Of a DNA stretch of 64,000 nt, positions 10,553 through 20,933 are shown piece by piece. Numbering within the stretch: the stretch's first letter is position 1; each line of letters opens with the position of its first letter. A program made the position numbers and the translations under genes. The stretch comes from Porphyra umbilicalis (Eukaryota; Rhodophyta; Bangiophyceae; Bangiales; Bangiaceae): assembly GCA_002049455.2 (NCBI GenBank), contig KV919022.1, positions 50,079 to 114,078 of the forward strand, given 5' to 3'. The notes below the pieces were generated by a model. The model had not been told where the DNA came from, made no database searches, and worked only from the letters and a program-made list of their open reading frames with translations.

Positions 10553-12712
10553 ATGGAGGGTGGACGCCAGCCCGTGGCTGACCCTGCCAGTGGGATGAGC
10601 AGCCGTCCAAGAGGCGGGCGTCCCCCGATTCCAGCAGCCCAAGCTCAGCTCGCTGCGCGGCAGCCCTTGTCCGAGGGATGGGCGGCGGCGGTCGCGACGC
10701 AGACGGGGGGGAGACTACCGGCAGCGGGATCGCTGCATGCGCTGATGCGCGTTGACGCAGGTGTTGAAGCTGATGACGCGGCTCGCGCGGCAGCATCGGC
10801 GCGCTCGCCTCACCAGTCGTCCCAGCTGCCGCCCACCACCCTTTTTTCTCAACCGGCCTCCTTTTACTACGACAGCGGACCCACGGCGGCGTTTGAGGAG
10901 CACGGCATCTTGCCTGTGTGTACGATCGCACCTCCCTCTGTCTCAATGCCCATCAACACCGCCCAGCAGTCAGTGTATGAGCTGCACAAGATGCCCATCG
11001 TTACCAACCACGTCAATGGCGAAGAATCCATGACACACGGGCAGGCTACTGGCAGCGTCGCCACCGGACCCTCTACGAACCCGCAGCAGCAACCATGCTC
11101 GTCGGCCATTAGGCACCCGACCGCGGCGGGTCTCGTGCTGCCGAGGTCGCGGCCATCTCAGCAAGCTGCGCATGTGACGGCTATGGCGGCATCGCCGAGG
11201 CTGCTGGGTGCGCCGGCGGGCGTCAGCCAGGACTTGGGCGATGGGAGCGTGGCGGCACTCCCGCGTTCGGCTTCTCGCAGGAAGCCCGTTCGCAGAGGCG
11301 GAACGCTCACCAAGAAGCCGAGAACAGCCTCTGGCCCTACACGGTCTGGCTTGGCAGTGACAGACGCAGCGGCGGCGCCGGGCACCGCGACGCTGGGACC
11401 ACCTGCCTCTCGTACACTCACCGCCGCTGACATCAAGTGTGCGGTGCGCGACGCGATTCAGCCATTGAGCGACGTTGTGTATAAGTGTGTCCAGGACGCC
11501 AGCGACCTCACATCCTCCGTCAACCGCCTCGCACGCAAGGTCGACACGCAGGGTCAAGGCTACGAGACCACGGCCAAGGCGGTGGTGGACCTCCACGCTG
11601 CTGTAGCGAGGCCTACGGGCCAAAAGCTTCCGTCGGTGCCGCAGCCGGGACGCTCTGGCGGCCGGACCAACACCCCCAAGGACAAAATTTCCGTGGCGGC
11701 TGCCAATTTCGAGGAAATGGACAACATTCGGCAGGAGCTCAAGGCCACAGTTCAGAAGCAGACGGCGGACACGGGCATCAGCCGGCTGGTCATGTACGAC
11801 TCAGACCGGGCTTGGGGCTCGGTGTTGGCCGCGGTCACCGCGGTGCGGGGTTGCACTCCACCGGAAGCGACCAACTACTTGCTTACCGCGCGCCTCTTCC
11901 CTGTGCGTGGCAATCGGGAAGCGACAAAGAAGAAGCGGCCCCTCAAGGCGCTCAACATGGTCATCCCCCACTTTTTGCAGGACCTCAAAGACAACGCGTT
12001 GAAGCCGTTTTGGCAGACTGTGCACGTTGACCCCAAGAAATTGACACGCGTGACGGCGCTCAAGTGGCTCAACAATAACGAGTACCTCGAGTCCTACAAG
12101 GGTCGAAAGGGCCTCGTTGCGGCCGGCAAGCGCATGATGAGGTGCCTCAACGCGCCCGAGCGCATCGTCAAGACGCCGGGAGTTGGCGGCGGCGATCATC
12201 TTATCCTCTGCGCCGGGCACTATGGCATGCTGAGCAGCTTTGTTCGTCACATTCTCCTTGTTGCTGCCGGTCTTCGCAAGCCTCGCCGCACCGGAAAAAC
12301 GGCTGGCGCCTACAAGCGCTGGCGTGAGGAGATGGTTTTGGTGGACAAGTTCCTCCCTAAGGACGACACGGTGCACGACGGGCTCCGCATCATTGATGGT
12401 GCGGACACAAACCGTGCCGTTTTGCCGAGTGGCAGCGCTGACGCCGCCGGTGAAGCCGCCGACGAGAGTGGCAGCAGCAGCGACGGCGGCTACGAGAGCG
12501 ACGGCGCCAGTGGGGGGGAGAAAGAGGGAGATGCGCACCGCGCGGCAGAGGGATGGGCAGGGGCGGGCGGTCCGAGTGATGAGGAGGTTGAGGTTCGCAA
12601 GGACGCCGTGGGCGACGAGAGTGGAGATTGTGACGAGAGTGGGGAGAGTGGGGAGAGTAGTGGAGAAAGTGGGGAGGGTGAGGAGGACAGCGAGGACGGG
12701 GGTGGTAAGTAG
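10553..12712 (+). CDS. Unknown protein with acidic Ser/Glu/Gly-rich tail
   Basis: An open frame of 719 codons from the ATG at 10553; the frame is open further upstream but without a better start. I do not recognise the family. Residues 1-300 are low-complexity (Ala, Pro, Ser, Arg), with basic patches such as RRKPVRRG and TKKPR that could serve as nuclear localisation signals. Residues about 350-630 look like a folded domain with normal amino-acid variety: the stretches FEEMDNIRQELKATVQKQ and VTALKWLNNNEYLESYKGRKG, and several amphipathic helices. The last 90 residues are a repetitive acidic tail of Asp/Glu/Ser/Gly. A DNA- or chromatin-associated role would suit the basic and acidic segments, but that is guesswork. 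It could also belong to a transposon. Codon use is normal for the window and no frame break is seen. Confidence 0.6.
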   Translation: MEGGRQPVADPASGMSSRPRGGRPPIPAAQAQLAARQPLSEGWAAAVATQTGGRLPAAGSLHALMRVDAGVEADDAARAAASARSPHQSSQLPPTTLFSQPASFYYDSGPTAAFEEHGILPVCTIAPPSVSMPINTAQQSVYELHKMPIVTNHVNGEESMTHGQATGSVATGPSTNPQQQPCSSAIRHPTAAGLVLPRSRPSQQAAHVTAMAASPRLLGAPAGVSQDLGDGSVAALPRSASRRKPVRRGGTLTKKPRTASGPTRSGLAVTDAAAAPGTATLGPPASRTLTAADIKCAVRDAIQPLSDVVYKCVQDASDLTSSVNRLARKVDTQGQGYETTAKAVVDLHAAVARPTGQKLPSVPQPGRSGGRTNTPKDKISVAAANFEEMDNIRQELKATVQKQTADTGISRLVMYDSDRAWGSVLAAVTAVRGCTPPEATNYLLTARLFPVRGNREATKKKRPLKALNMVIPHFLQDLKDNALKPFWQTVHVDPKKLTRVTALKWLNNNEYLESYKGRKGLVAAGKRMMRCLNAPERIVKTPGVGGGDHLILCAGHYGMLSSFVRHILLVAAGLRKPRRTGKTAGAYKRWREEMVLVDKFLPKDDTVHDGLRIIDGADTNRAVLPSGSADAAGEAADESGSSSDGGYESDGASGGEKEGDAHRAAEGWAGAGGPSDEEVEVRKDAVGDESGDCDESGESGESSGESGEGEEDSEDGGGK

Positions 12713-13837
12713 GTGCGGGTTGCTTTTCGGATGCGTGCACTCCGGGTGCTGTGCTGAGTGTCTCTTCGTTCTATTGTTTCGTCACGTTAGCTCCCACATT
12801 GCGGACCGTGCCTAAAATGAAACCCGACGGCTTGCTACGACGCACGAGCTGTTTGTAGAGGTGCTGGCGGCGGTCGATAATTCTCGTTGGTTCGTCACAC
12901 ACTCTTTCACAGGTTCCTGGCTTCTCGTTCAAAGTTAACGCGTCAGCAGAATCCAGATATCTTTGCATCTTCGTTCCACCGTGACGGTGAGGATATTTTC
13001 CGATTGTTCTGTTTGCTCATTTTACGTGACGGCTCCGGGCAGAACGTCTGAGCGAAAAGAGCATGCCACGAGCCTGACACACCAGCTGTCTCAGCCTTCC
13101 CCAATGGCGATAAAATTACGCCATTCAAGGACAGCAAGTACAAAAATGGAGTCGACCTACGTCCTTCTGTTTCTGGTCAACTCCGAAATAGAACTGTCAT
13201 ACTATTGGACAATCGTTGCCTGGAAGCGCTCAGTCCTATTGGCTTCATCTCGCGCTGGATCAAGGTGCTCTTGCGGCCGTGAGCAACAGATCTCGAGGGT
13301 GAGGCTGCCCAGACTGCCCCCTCGGCATACAGTCATCGAAGGTCCATCGAAGATCCATCGAAAGCAAGCTTCGATGGGGTTCTCAAGGCCCATCGAAGCC
13401 TCATCGAGAATCCTTCTCGATGGACATTCCTGCCCGGCCGACGATATAACCGGAGCGCATATAAGCGGATATTGACTGTATTGCTTGCACGTCGGGCCGG
13501 CCCTCACCAACCCTCGTGGGCTCACTCGAGGCGTTCACTGTCGGGCAAGCAAAGACTTGCTGCGTGCTGGCAGCCGTCCAGCAGCTGCGGCCACGCTGCA
13601 GGGAGGTGGTGACCATCCAGCGAGGACGCGTGGCACGAGCCGCTGGCCACGATTGTAGTGGAAGCTTGCACTGATTTCAATCCTGAACACGTTCAAATCG
13701 AGACCAGGGCCTTTCAACTTTTCCACAGACCGGAGGGGATCCCATTTCGGGCCAAGCGGCCGCGTGGCCGGCGCCCCGCGCGGGGCGCCTGTCGGTCCGC
13801 TCTGTTCCACAGAGCGGGCACTGCTTTCACGCCTTGG
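12713..13837. other. Intergenic stretch without a supported gene
   Basis: About 1.1 kb of mixed composition between the 10553 gene and the convergent family member ending at 13838. No open frame looks like a protein. It holds a cluster of ATCGAAG-type hairpins at 13355-13422 and a short sequence at 13459-13480 that recurs elsewhere in the window. Confidence 0.5.
13355..13422. repeat. Cluster of CATCGAAG repeats forming hairpins
   Basis: The core CATCGA recurs five times between 13334 and 13422 on one strand or the other. Two hairpins are clear: arms 13355-13362 and 13370-13377 (8 bp, 7-base loop) and arms 13402-13410 and 13414-13422 (9 bp, 3-base loop). Confidence 0.65.
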
Positions 13838-15611
13838 TCATGACGGCCGCGGCAGGAGCACGCGCAGCCCCGCTGGTCCCCCGGTCCGCCGCGTCCCGCC
13901 GCCCCCAGCTGCGGCGGCGGCCACCGCCGCGCGCGGCGGTGGCGCCACGGCGGTAACGCCGCGCGCGGCGTTCCCCCCGCCCCCCGCCCGGTGTTGCGCG
14001 TCGAGCGCCGCCCGACCCGCGATGCGCCGCGCCTTGCGCGCCGCGTTGCTCCGCGCCGCCGCCGCGCGGTTGCGCACGATGCGCGCCCGCTCGGCCGCCG
14101 ACGCGACCGTGGTCACGTCGACGCGCTTGCGGTGGGGGCGGCGGTGGCCGCCGCCGCCGCCGCCGCCGCCGCCGCAACGGAACCCCTCCCCCCCCCGTCC
14201 CGCGAGCGCGGGCACCCCACCGCGTCGAGCAGGGCCGCGCCGCCCAACGTGTCGGGCGGCGCGCGCGGCGCGGCGAGCGGCACGAGCGCCGCCACCGCCG
14301 CCCGCCGCATGCGAAAGGCGCCCGCCACCGACGCGCGCGCGCAGGTTAGGACGAGGGGCACGAGCTGCGTCGCCCCCCCGTCGGGGGCCGACGCGGCCGC
14401 CGCCGCGGCGGGCCCCACCGGGCACGGCGCATAGGCGAGGCCATAGGACCCCGACATGCCCTCCACCGCCGCCGCCAGCGCCGCCACCCCGTCGGTCGGG
14501 GCGAGCACCGCCGCCGGCGCCGCCGGCTGGGCCGGCACCATGAGCGCGTGGGTCCGGCGGAGGAGGGCGAGGCCGCCACGCGCCCCGACGCCGAGCGCCG
14601 TGATGGTGTGCGACGCGGCGCCGGCGGCCGTCGGGACGAAGTGTTCGAACATGAGGAGCCGCGTCCACGGGGAGTCGCCGCCGGCGGCGGCGCTGACGAG
14701 GGAGACAAACTCGCCGGTGCGGCGGTGAAAGACGCCCCGCGCGGCGGGCGCCAGGCGCAGCGGGCCGAGGTCGGCGGCTTGCAGCAAATCCCGCTGCACG
14801 TCCATGACAATCTGCAGCGTGACGACCTCGTCGTCCTCGTCATAGGCGGTAGCGCTGACGCCGGCACCGGCGTGCGCGTGCGCCGCACCAGCAGCAGCAG
14901 TAGCCGCGTGCGCGTCGCCGACCGCCTCGGCGGCCCCACCGCCCCCCGCCGTGGCCGTCCACCACCGCCGCAGCGGCGGCGCCTCGACGGGAACGGCCAT
15001 GCAGGTGAGGACCGCCAGGGCGGGCCCGAGGCCACTCCCGTCCGCCTCGTCGGCGGGCCCAAACGTCGGCGCGTCCTCCCCCGGGCCGGCGGGCGCGGGG
15101 GCGGGGAAGCGCAGCACCCGCTCGCAGGCGACCGAGCCCTCGAGTGCGGCGGCGCTGAGCGGTGGGCTGTCGGGGGGGGGGGGCCCGTCGGGTCCCACAA
15201 CTCGGGGAGCCACGCGCGCGCGCGTGCGCTGCGGCCGAGGAGGGTGTACTCGGGCATGGTCGCCGTCATGGCCGCCGTCAGGGGGGTGTGGCTGGTATTG
15301 GCCAGCGGCTCGCCGCCGCTGCCAGCCGCACCACGGGTGCCGCCACGACGGGCGGCGTCTGGGGCGCTGGCGGCCCGCCCCACCGCCGCGGGGTCGTCGC
15401 CCGCCGGCGCTGCACCCGCACCGGTGCGTGTCGGTCCTGGGTCACCAAAATGGCTGCTGCCGTTACGACTGCGACCGCCGCCGCCGTCGGCTGGGCGCCA
15501 GGACGCCACCACCGACCGGGTGGCGGCGAGCTGGGACGCCAGCCCGCGCACACGTGGCAGAGGTGCGGCAGGGGAAGTGGGGGAGGTGAAGGGGGGGGAA
15601 CCGTCTGCCAT
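13838..15611 (-). pseudogene. Frameshifted paralogue of the 23780-25450 gene
   Basis: Three overlapping minus-strand frames together match the intact gene at 23780-25450 from end to end. The start is the ATG at 15611, with LPRVRGLASQLAAT shared near the N-terminus. The frame must change near the 12-G tract at 15172-15183 (after ELWDPTGPPPP) and again near the 9-C tract at 14188-14196. Between them lie shared blocks such as YDEDDEVVTLQIV and RGVFHRRTGEFVSLVSAAA. The last frame carries the C-terminal basic motif AERARIVRNRAAAARSNAARK. Both breaks sit at mononucleotide runs, so true decay, length polymorphism and sequencing error are all possible; if the runs were one or two bases different the gene would read through. 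Function unknown; the basic motif hints at DNA binding. Confidence 0.65.
14143..14175. repeat. CCG trinucleotide run
   Basis: An uninterrupted CCG/GCC run inside the paralogue, encoding poly-Ala or poly-Gly depending on frame. It lies next to the second frameshift and may contribute to instability there. Confidence 0.7.
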
Positions 15612-18329
15612 TGCAAGGAGGCGGTGGATGCTGCGGGTGGGCAGGAGAAGCGGGAGAGGGGGGGCGGGGGAGCGCACGCGTCGGCGTGTCGGCCGCCCCG
15701 CGGAGGGATGGCCGCGGGGGCGGGCAAGACTGCAGTCTTGCCGGCAAGACAGCTGGCGACGCCTGCCACGCGTGGTCGATCTGAGATTGAAAATGGGGAG
15801 TAAACCGGCATTTGGCAGTCTGTTGAGGCTGATTCCTGCAGCGACGACGGGCGCGCGGCGTCGCCCGTCGGCGGCGCTCCCGCCGGCGGCGGCGCCAAGG
15901 ATAGGGCGGCACGGCGGCACGGCGGGCGGTCACTGAGGGGCAAGGGCGGGGGGGGGGGGGGGGCGCCCCCCCGCCCGTACCCGTGGCGGCAGTGGCGCCT
16001 CTGCCCGTGGCAGCGGCGCGTCGGCTGGCACGGGTGCGCGGGCGACGGCACGGGCGACCGGTTGCCGGGGGCGGGCGCCGCCGCCGCCGCGGCCGCCGGT
16101 GGGTGGCCATTGGCCGGCAACGGCGGGGCGGGGGGTGCCGCCGCCGCCGCCGACGCCGACGCAGCGCGCAGCGTGTCCCCCTCATGTGTCGCTGGGCGGC
16201 CACGGCCGCGCCACGGGCGGGGGCGGGGTCGGACACGCGCACCACACCTGCGGTAACGTGCGCGGCGGTGGCGCCGCGCGCGTCGTCTGGTGGCACGGCG
16301 CGCGGCGGGCGCTCGCCCTCAGGCGCCGCGTCACCGCCTGTAGCGGCGGCGCCATCCGCACCCCCCAACCCCCCGCCCCTCAATTCCCCCCCCCCCCCGC
16401 CCCGCGAGCGGCGCCACATCGGCGGCGGTGCCGCCGCCGTTGCTGCCGCTGGCACCGCTACCGTGGCGGCCGCCGGCACCGCCGCACGGCGGCGGCGGCG
16501 GCGCGGGGCACGGATCCAGACGCGTCGGGCGGCTGGCGGTCGGGTGTTGGTGGTCCCGGCGAGTCGGGTGCGTGTCGTTTCTCTGTGGCGCTTGCCTTGC
16601 CCCGGCGCTTTGGGGTTGCATGCTCCGAGGCTGTCCATTTGCGCTTCGCATCTTCTACAGTTGGGGTGCGGGGGGCGGGAGGGGTGTGGATTTTTCTCTA
16701 TGCCACAGCTCTTGAGGCGGCATGACTTGGCGTAAGCGTTGCCGACCTAGCTCAGAGGTTGGGCGCGCATTTGGCATTCTTACGAGGGGAGCGTGTGGTC
16801 ACTCCGCAAAACAGGCGGTCAGAGCCCGGGGTGGGGCGCTGCCGTGAGTGTCCTAGGCGGCCGCTGCGGGGAGGGAGGGAAAGCAACGGGCGCGGGAGCC
16901 GACGCGCGCACCCGCCGTGCGCCACGAGCGTGTCCTCCCGCTGGTGCGCCCATTGCCGTCGACGCCGTACGCCCCAACGTTGCGACAGGCGCGCCGCGCC
17001 GCGCGACCACCGCAGACCGCGTCGTGCGGCTGGCGCGCGGCAGCTTGACGCACCAACGGGGCGCGTGCGCCGCGAGCCGCGGTGGGGGGGGGGAGGGGTG
17101 AGGGGATGTGAGAGTGACAGTACTGTTTCTGACGCCTGACGCTCTTCCTTGGGACCGTCGCTGTCGGCTTTCCTTTGTACGTCATGTACGTGGAACTGTT
17201 GGCCTTGGTGTCTCCTTCACGCAGTGCGCCCGGTGGATGTGCTTGTTGGGAAGTAGTGTGGTGTCTGTCTGTATGGAAGGGCGGCTCCTGCGGAGATAGG
17301 AGGGTTGGGCCTGTGGGGCGGGTTGACGGCGTATGTCGAGGCGGTGGGACGGTGTCAATGGGGGGGTGAGGGCGGCGCATGTGGAGTTGTCTTGGAGTAG
17401 AGGGAGGCAGGTGAGATGGATTTGTGCGGTAGTGCGTGGTGCACGAGGCGACGGTACCCACACGGTGGAGGGAGTGTAGGCAACAACCACTGTGTCCGCT
17501 TTTCCTCAAATGTGAAGCACTGGTACATACGGACATTCGAAGAGCCATTCCTTCCTGAGATACCGTTTCAATGTTACAGGCTTCGGCGGTATTTGGAAGT
17601 CTCTCACGGGGCAGGTGTTTCGGAGTTCTCTGGGAATGTCGATACAGGATTGAGCCGCGTTGCTGTGGGGGGCCCGGAGCGGGCTGACGTCAGATGCTCC
17701 GTCATGACGGGGGGCAACAAGGACGGTCGGTGTGTGCTGGTGCTGGACGTAGCCGCCCCTCCTTGTGTGTGTGGATGCCGTGGGGGCGGGTGCCCCGGGG
17801 CACCCGCCCCCAGCGGCCACCCCCCCGCCCTGCCCCCCTTTTTCGAGGGCATTGCTGGCCGTCGAGTCGGCATGGCGCAGTCGCGGACCGCGGGGGGCGC
17901 CCGCCCCGCGCCGCCGCGGTGAGTACTAAGAGCGCGCGCTGCGCGCACACACCTGGGCGCTGGGAGCAGCCCCCCCCCCCGCGTCAAGCCACCGACCGAC
18001 GCCCGCGCGCTCTGTCAACGTCCGCGCCCGGGCTTCTTCCCCGGCTACGCCGTGCCCCTCGCGTGCCTCCCCAGCGCGGTCCGCGGTGTTTCGTTCCACC
18101 CCGCGCGCCGCCGCACGAGGTGTTTGGCATCGCCGGCCTCTGCCGTGGTCACCCCAGACCCCCTGCGACGCTCCGGCCGCCGCCGCCGTTGCGCGTCGGC
18201 GCGCGCCGTGGCCGCCGCCGCTGGACGCACCGGCGCAGTTGCTCGCCGGTGTCGCCACGCCTTCCAACGCTGGTGCAGGAAGGCGGGGACGCCTCGGGGC
18301 AGGTGGTCGGCGGCGTCGGCCGATGCGTG
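15612..18329. other. GC-rich intergenic stretch without a supported gene
   Basis: Between the family member starting at 15611 (minus) and the ankyrin gene at 18330 (plus). Long open frames on both strands (to about 390 codons) are Arg/Pro/Ala/Gly-rich and overlap each other, so I reject them. A 16-G run lies at 15948-15963. The ankyrin frame itself is open back to 17694, but that extension is Pro/Arg-rich and has no good start. Confidence 0.5.
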
Positions 18330-20933
18330 ATGGCGCGCGGCGGGGCGACGGGGGGGGGGGCGCCTGACGCTGTGAGAAAGAAGTTGTGCAAGGCGATGGA
18401 CGATGACAATGGGGCGGCGGTGGTGGCAGTGGTGGCCGACTGGCCAAACCTGCACTCGTGTACAGACCGTAACGGCGACACGCCGCTGCACTGGGCGGCG
18501 GCAGGTGGCAACAAGGAAACCGTGGCGGCGCTGATCGGCGCCGGCGCGGCGGTCGCGGCGAAGGACAAGGGCGGCGTGACGCCGTTGCACGCCGCGGCAG
18601 GCGGAGGCAACAAGGAGGCCGTGGCGGCATTGATCGGCGCAGGCGCGGCGGTCGGGGCGGCGGCCAAGGACGGCAAGACGCCGCTGCACTGGGCGGCACA
18701 CAGTGGCAACAAGGAGGCCGTGGCGGCGCTGATCGGCGCAGGCGCGGCGGTCGGAGCGACGGCCAAGGACGGTGGGACGCCGCTGCACTGGGCGGCAGTC
18801 AGTGGCAACAATGAGACCGTGGCGGCGCTGATCGGCGGCGGCGCGGCGGTAGGGGTGACGGACGAGAACGGCTGGACGCCGCTGCACGCCGCGGCAGGCC
18901 GTGACAGGAAAGATACCGTGGCGGCACTGCTTTGTGAAGGTGCAGACGTTGATGGCGACGGGATTCTTTCTGCTCCCCTCAAGGTAGCAGCAGACAGGGG
19001 CTATCTTCAGACGGTACGTGTCCTGGTTGCTTGGGGCGCGGCCGTTGGTGCCGTGCGGCCAAGTAGAACGCGCTTCCGGCTCTCCAGCGATGCTAAGCAG
19101 CTTCGCTCGGTGCTAGACTACACACCCCGGCTGTCCAGTAAGGAGCGCCAAGAAGCCAAGGATGAGTGGCGCGCGGTGGTCGACCTGACCCAAACGGCGG
19201 CGGCCGATGTGGACCCCGCCGACCGGGCCCTGGCCGACCTGCAAGCCACCTTTGACCGCTTTTTTGTCAATCCCAACGGCATGTCAGTGGACATTATCCA
19301 GGAGGTGCTGACGCCGCCGCCAAACCGCGACGTGCGCTGGCACCACAAGGCGCACGAGGTGCTGCTCTTTGCCAAGCGCATCGGCGTCTTAGCATTGGAT
19401 ACCGCTGCAAATCCGCGCGAATGCAGCCCCAACTGGTGTCGCGACGTCTACTTGCCGGTGGTACAGGTGCTAGCAGGGCAAGACGCCGGCCGCGCTGCCG
19501 CCGTGGTGCGCGACGCCGAGCGAAACGGTCTCATCGGGGAATCGAACGTCACCACCATGCTGGGATTGATTCAGTTTCACGTCACTGTGTACGCCGAGCT
19601 AGCCAACATCCACCGGCGCATTGACAACGTAGAGAAGGCAGTCACCTGCACGGGTGAGATGCTGTTCAAGACCATCGAAGAGCTTAAAGGCCTGAAGCAG
19701 AGCCTCCACGAAAAGGAGGAGCACGACCGGAAAGTGGCGCTGGTCAAGTCCGCCGTCAAGATTGGGGTCAGCTTGGCGCCCGTGCTTGGCGGCATGCTCA
19801 GCGTGAGCGTTGACGTCGTTGCCTCGCTGACGGACGGCCTCCCTGCAGCCGCCGCACTGAGGCATCACGTGGCCGACACCACGGACTTGGCGGCGGCGCG
19901 GCAAGTGTTGCAGCTCGTGCTCGACGCAAGCAGCACGATGTCCGCAGAGCAGCTGCAGCAGTTGCAGGTGTTGGTTTTTCCATTTCCGTCCCTGGAGGTG
20001 ATGGACGAGCAGCTCGGCTGGGCCATACAGGAGCTTGCGATTTACCAGGACGTGGAGGCAGCGGGCGTTTCCGAGGACGTGGCACCAGTGGACGGCAGGG
20101 GGGAGGAGGCGTCGGCAGTGGGCGCGGGGGAAGGGGTGGGGGTGAATGATGCGGGGTCAGACACGGCGGAGGACACTGATGACGCGGACGCGACGTCGGC
20201 CGGTGGCGGGGAGGACGCGCCTTCTGACGCTGCGGAGAAGGACTTGGGAATTGACAAGGCAGAGGACAAGTGGGAGGACCCCAAGGACGCGACCAAGAGC
20301 GAGTTCATTGACCAGCTGGTGGGAGCGGCGGCGGACGCAAGGCACCGGCGACTCGCGAGGCGCACTGACAAGGGCGGCGCCCCAGCTGCACCAGCTGCAT
20401 CTGGGAGGAGCTGGCAGTCTCTGTCCCGAGGGGCGGCTGCGACTGGGGTGGCGCCATGGGAGGCCGACGTTGCTCGCGCCGTCCCTCGGTCACGCGCGGT
20501 GACGGCGGTCAACCGCCCCAGGCTTGGCCCTGCCGCCCGCCCTGAGACGGCTGCAGCAGCGGCGGAGCCGCTGCCCGGCGAGCCGGATGCCACCGCCGCG
20601 GCGGCAGCGGGGACGACGCTGACTCCGCCCACCGACGCGCGCTGGGGTCGCGACTTTTTCGCCGGCGTCACGCGCTGGAGCGCCAGGGAGCTGGCGTCGC
20701 ACGTGGCCGACTATGTGGCGGCCGAGTACGAGGAGGACGAGCAACAGGCACTGGCCGCCAGCATCCTTACACGGGCGGTGCAGCACCGCGTGACGGGCCC
20801 GGCTGTGGTGCGGTGCCGCCGCCTCGGCCAGATCGTGGCCTGTCTGTTGGGCGACCCGCCGCGGCTTTGCATGGAGGAGGCGTCTGTGGAGAGCTTCATC
20901 GCGGAAGCGCAGCGCCACGCTCCACGTAAGTGA
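18330..20933 (+). CDS. Ankyrin-repeat protein with a long C-terminal region
   Basis: 867 codons from the ATG at 18330 (an alternative ATG lies at 18396). Residues about 45-215 form five clear ankyrin repeats, each with TPLHWAA or TPLHAAA (at 51, 84, 117, 150 and 183), then a degenerate one at APLKVAA (215). Ankyrin repeats are protein-binding scaffolds. Residues about 425-475 contain a charged, likely coiled-coil stretch (ELANIHRRIDNVEKAV, then EELKGLKQSLHEKEEHD), followed by a hydrophobic stretch (VSLAPVLGGMLSVSVDVVA) that might insert into a membrane or pack as a helix. An acidic Asp/Glu/Ala linker follows. The final 85 residues (from WSARELASHVADYV) look like a small helical domain, possibly SAM-like, but I am unsure. 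The protein is probably intracellular; no signal peptide is seen. Ankyrin units are nearly identical in DNA, a sign of recent expansion. Confidence 0.8.
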   Translation: MARGGATGGGAPDAVRKKLCKAMDDDNGAAVVAVVADWPNLHSCTDRNGDTPLHWAAAGGNKETVAALIGAGAAVAAKDKGGVTPLHAAAGGGNKEAVAALIGAGAAVGAAAKDGKTPLHWAAHSGNKEAVAALIGAGAAVGATAKDGGTPLHWAAVSGNNETVAALIGGGAAVGVTDENGWTPLHAAAGRDRKDTVAALLCEGADVDGDGILSAPLKVAADRGYLQTVRVLVAWGAAVGAVRPSRTRFRLSSDAKQLRSVLDYTPRLSSKERQEAKDEWRAVVDLTQTAAADVDPADRALADLQATFDRFFVNPNGMSVDIIQEVLTPPPNRDVRWHHKAHEVLLFAKRIGVLALDTAANPRECSPNWCRDVYLPVVQVLAGQDAGRAAAVVRDAERNGLIGESNVTTMLGLIQFHVTVYAELANIHRRIDNVEKAVTCTGEMLFKTIEELKGLKQSLHEKEEHDRKVALVKSAVKIGVSLAPVLGGMLSVSVDVVASLTDGLPAAAALRHHVADTTDLAAARQVLQLVLDASSTMSAEQLQQLQVLVFPFPSLEVMDEQLGWAIQELAIYQDVEAAGVSEDVAPVDGRGEEASAVGAGEGVGVNDAGSDTAEDTDDADATSAGGGEDAPSDAAEKDLGIDKAEDKWEDPKDATKSEFIDQLVGAAADARHRRLARRTDKGGAPAAPAASGRSWQSLSRGAAATGVAPWEADVARAVPRSRAVTAVNRPRLGPAARPETAAAAAEPLPGEPDATAAAAAGTTLTPPTDARWGRDFFAGVTRWSARELASHVADYVAAEYEEDEQQALAASILTRAVQHRVTGPAVVRCRRLGQIVACLLGDPPRLCMEEASVESFIAEAQRHAPRK
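18474..18960 (+). repeat. 99-bp coding tandem repeat (ankyrin units)
   Basis: Five units with 99-bp spacing: the codons for TPLH begin at 18480, 18579, 18678, 18777 and 18876. The block encoding VAALIGAGAAV is almost the same in the first four units at the nucleotide level, which suggests unequal exchange or conversion within the gene. Confidence 0.8.

Noticed and set aside
15463-16638. 391-codon minus-strand frame and overlapping plus-strand frames
   Set aside because: Low-complexity Arg/Pro/Ala sequence without any motif; overlaps the real start of the family member at 15611 in another frame.
17694-18329. N-terminal extension of the ankyrin protein
   Set aside because: Open but Pro/Arg-rich, without conserved features; the ATG at 18330 gives a compact protein starting just before the first repeat.
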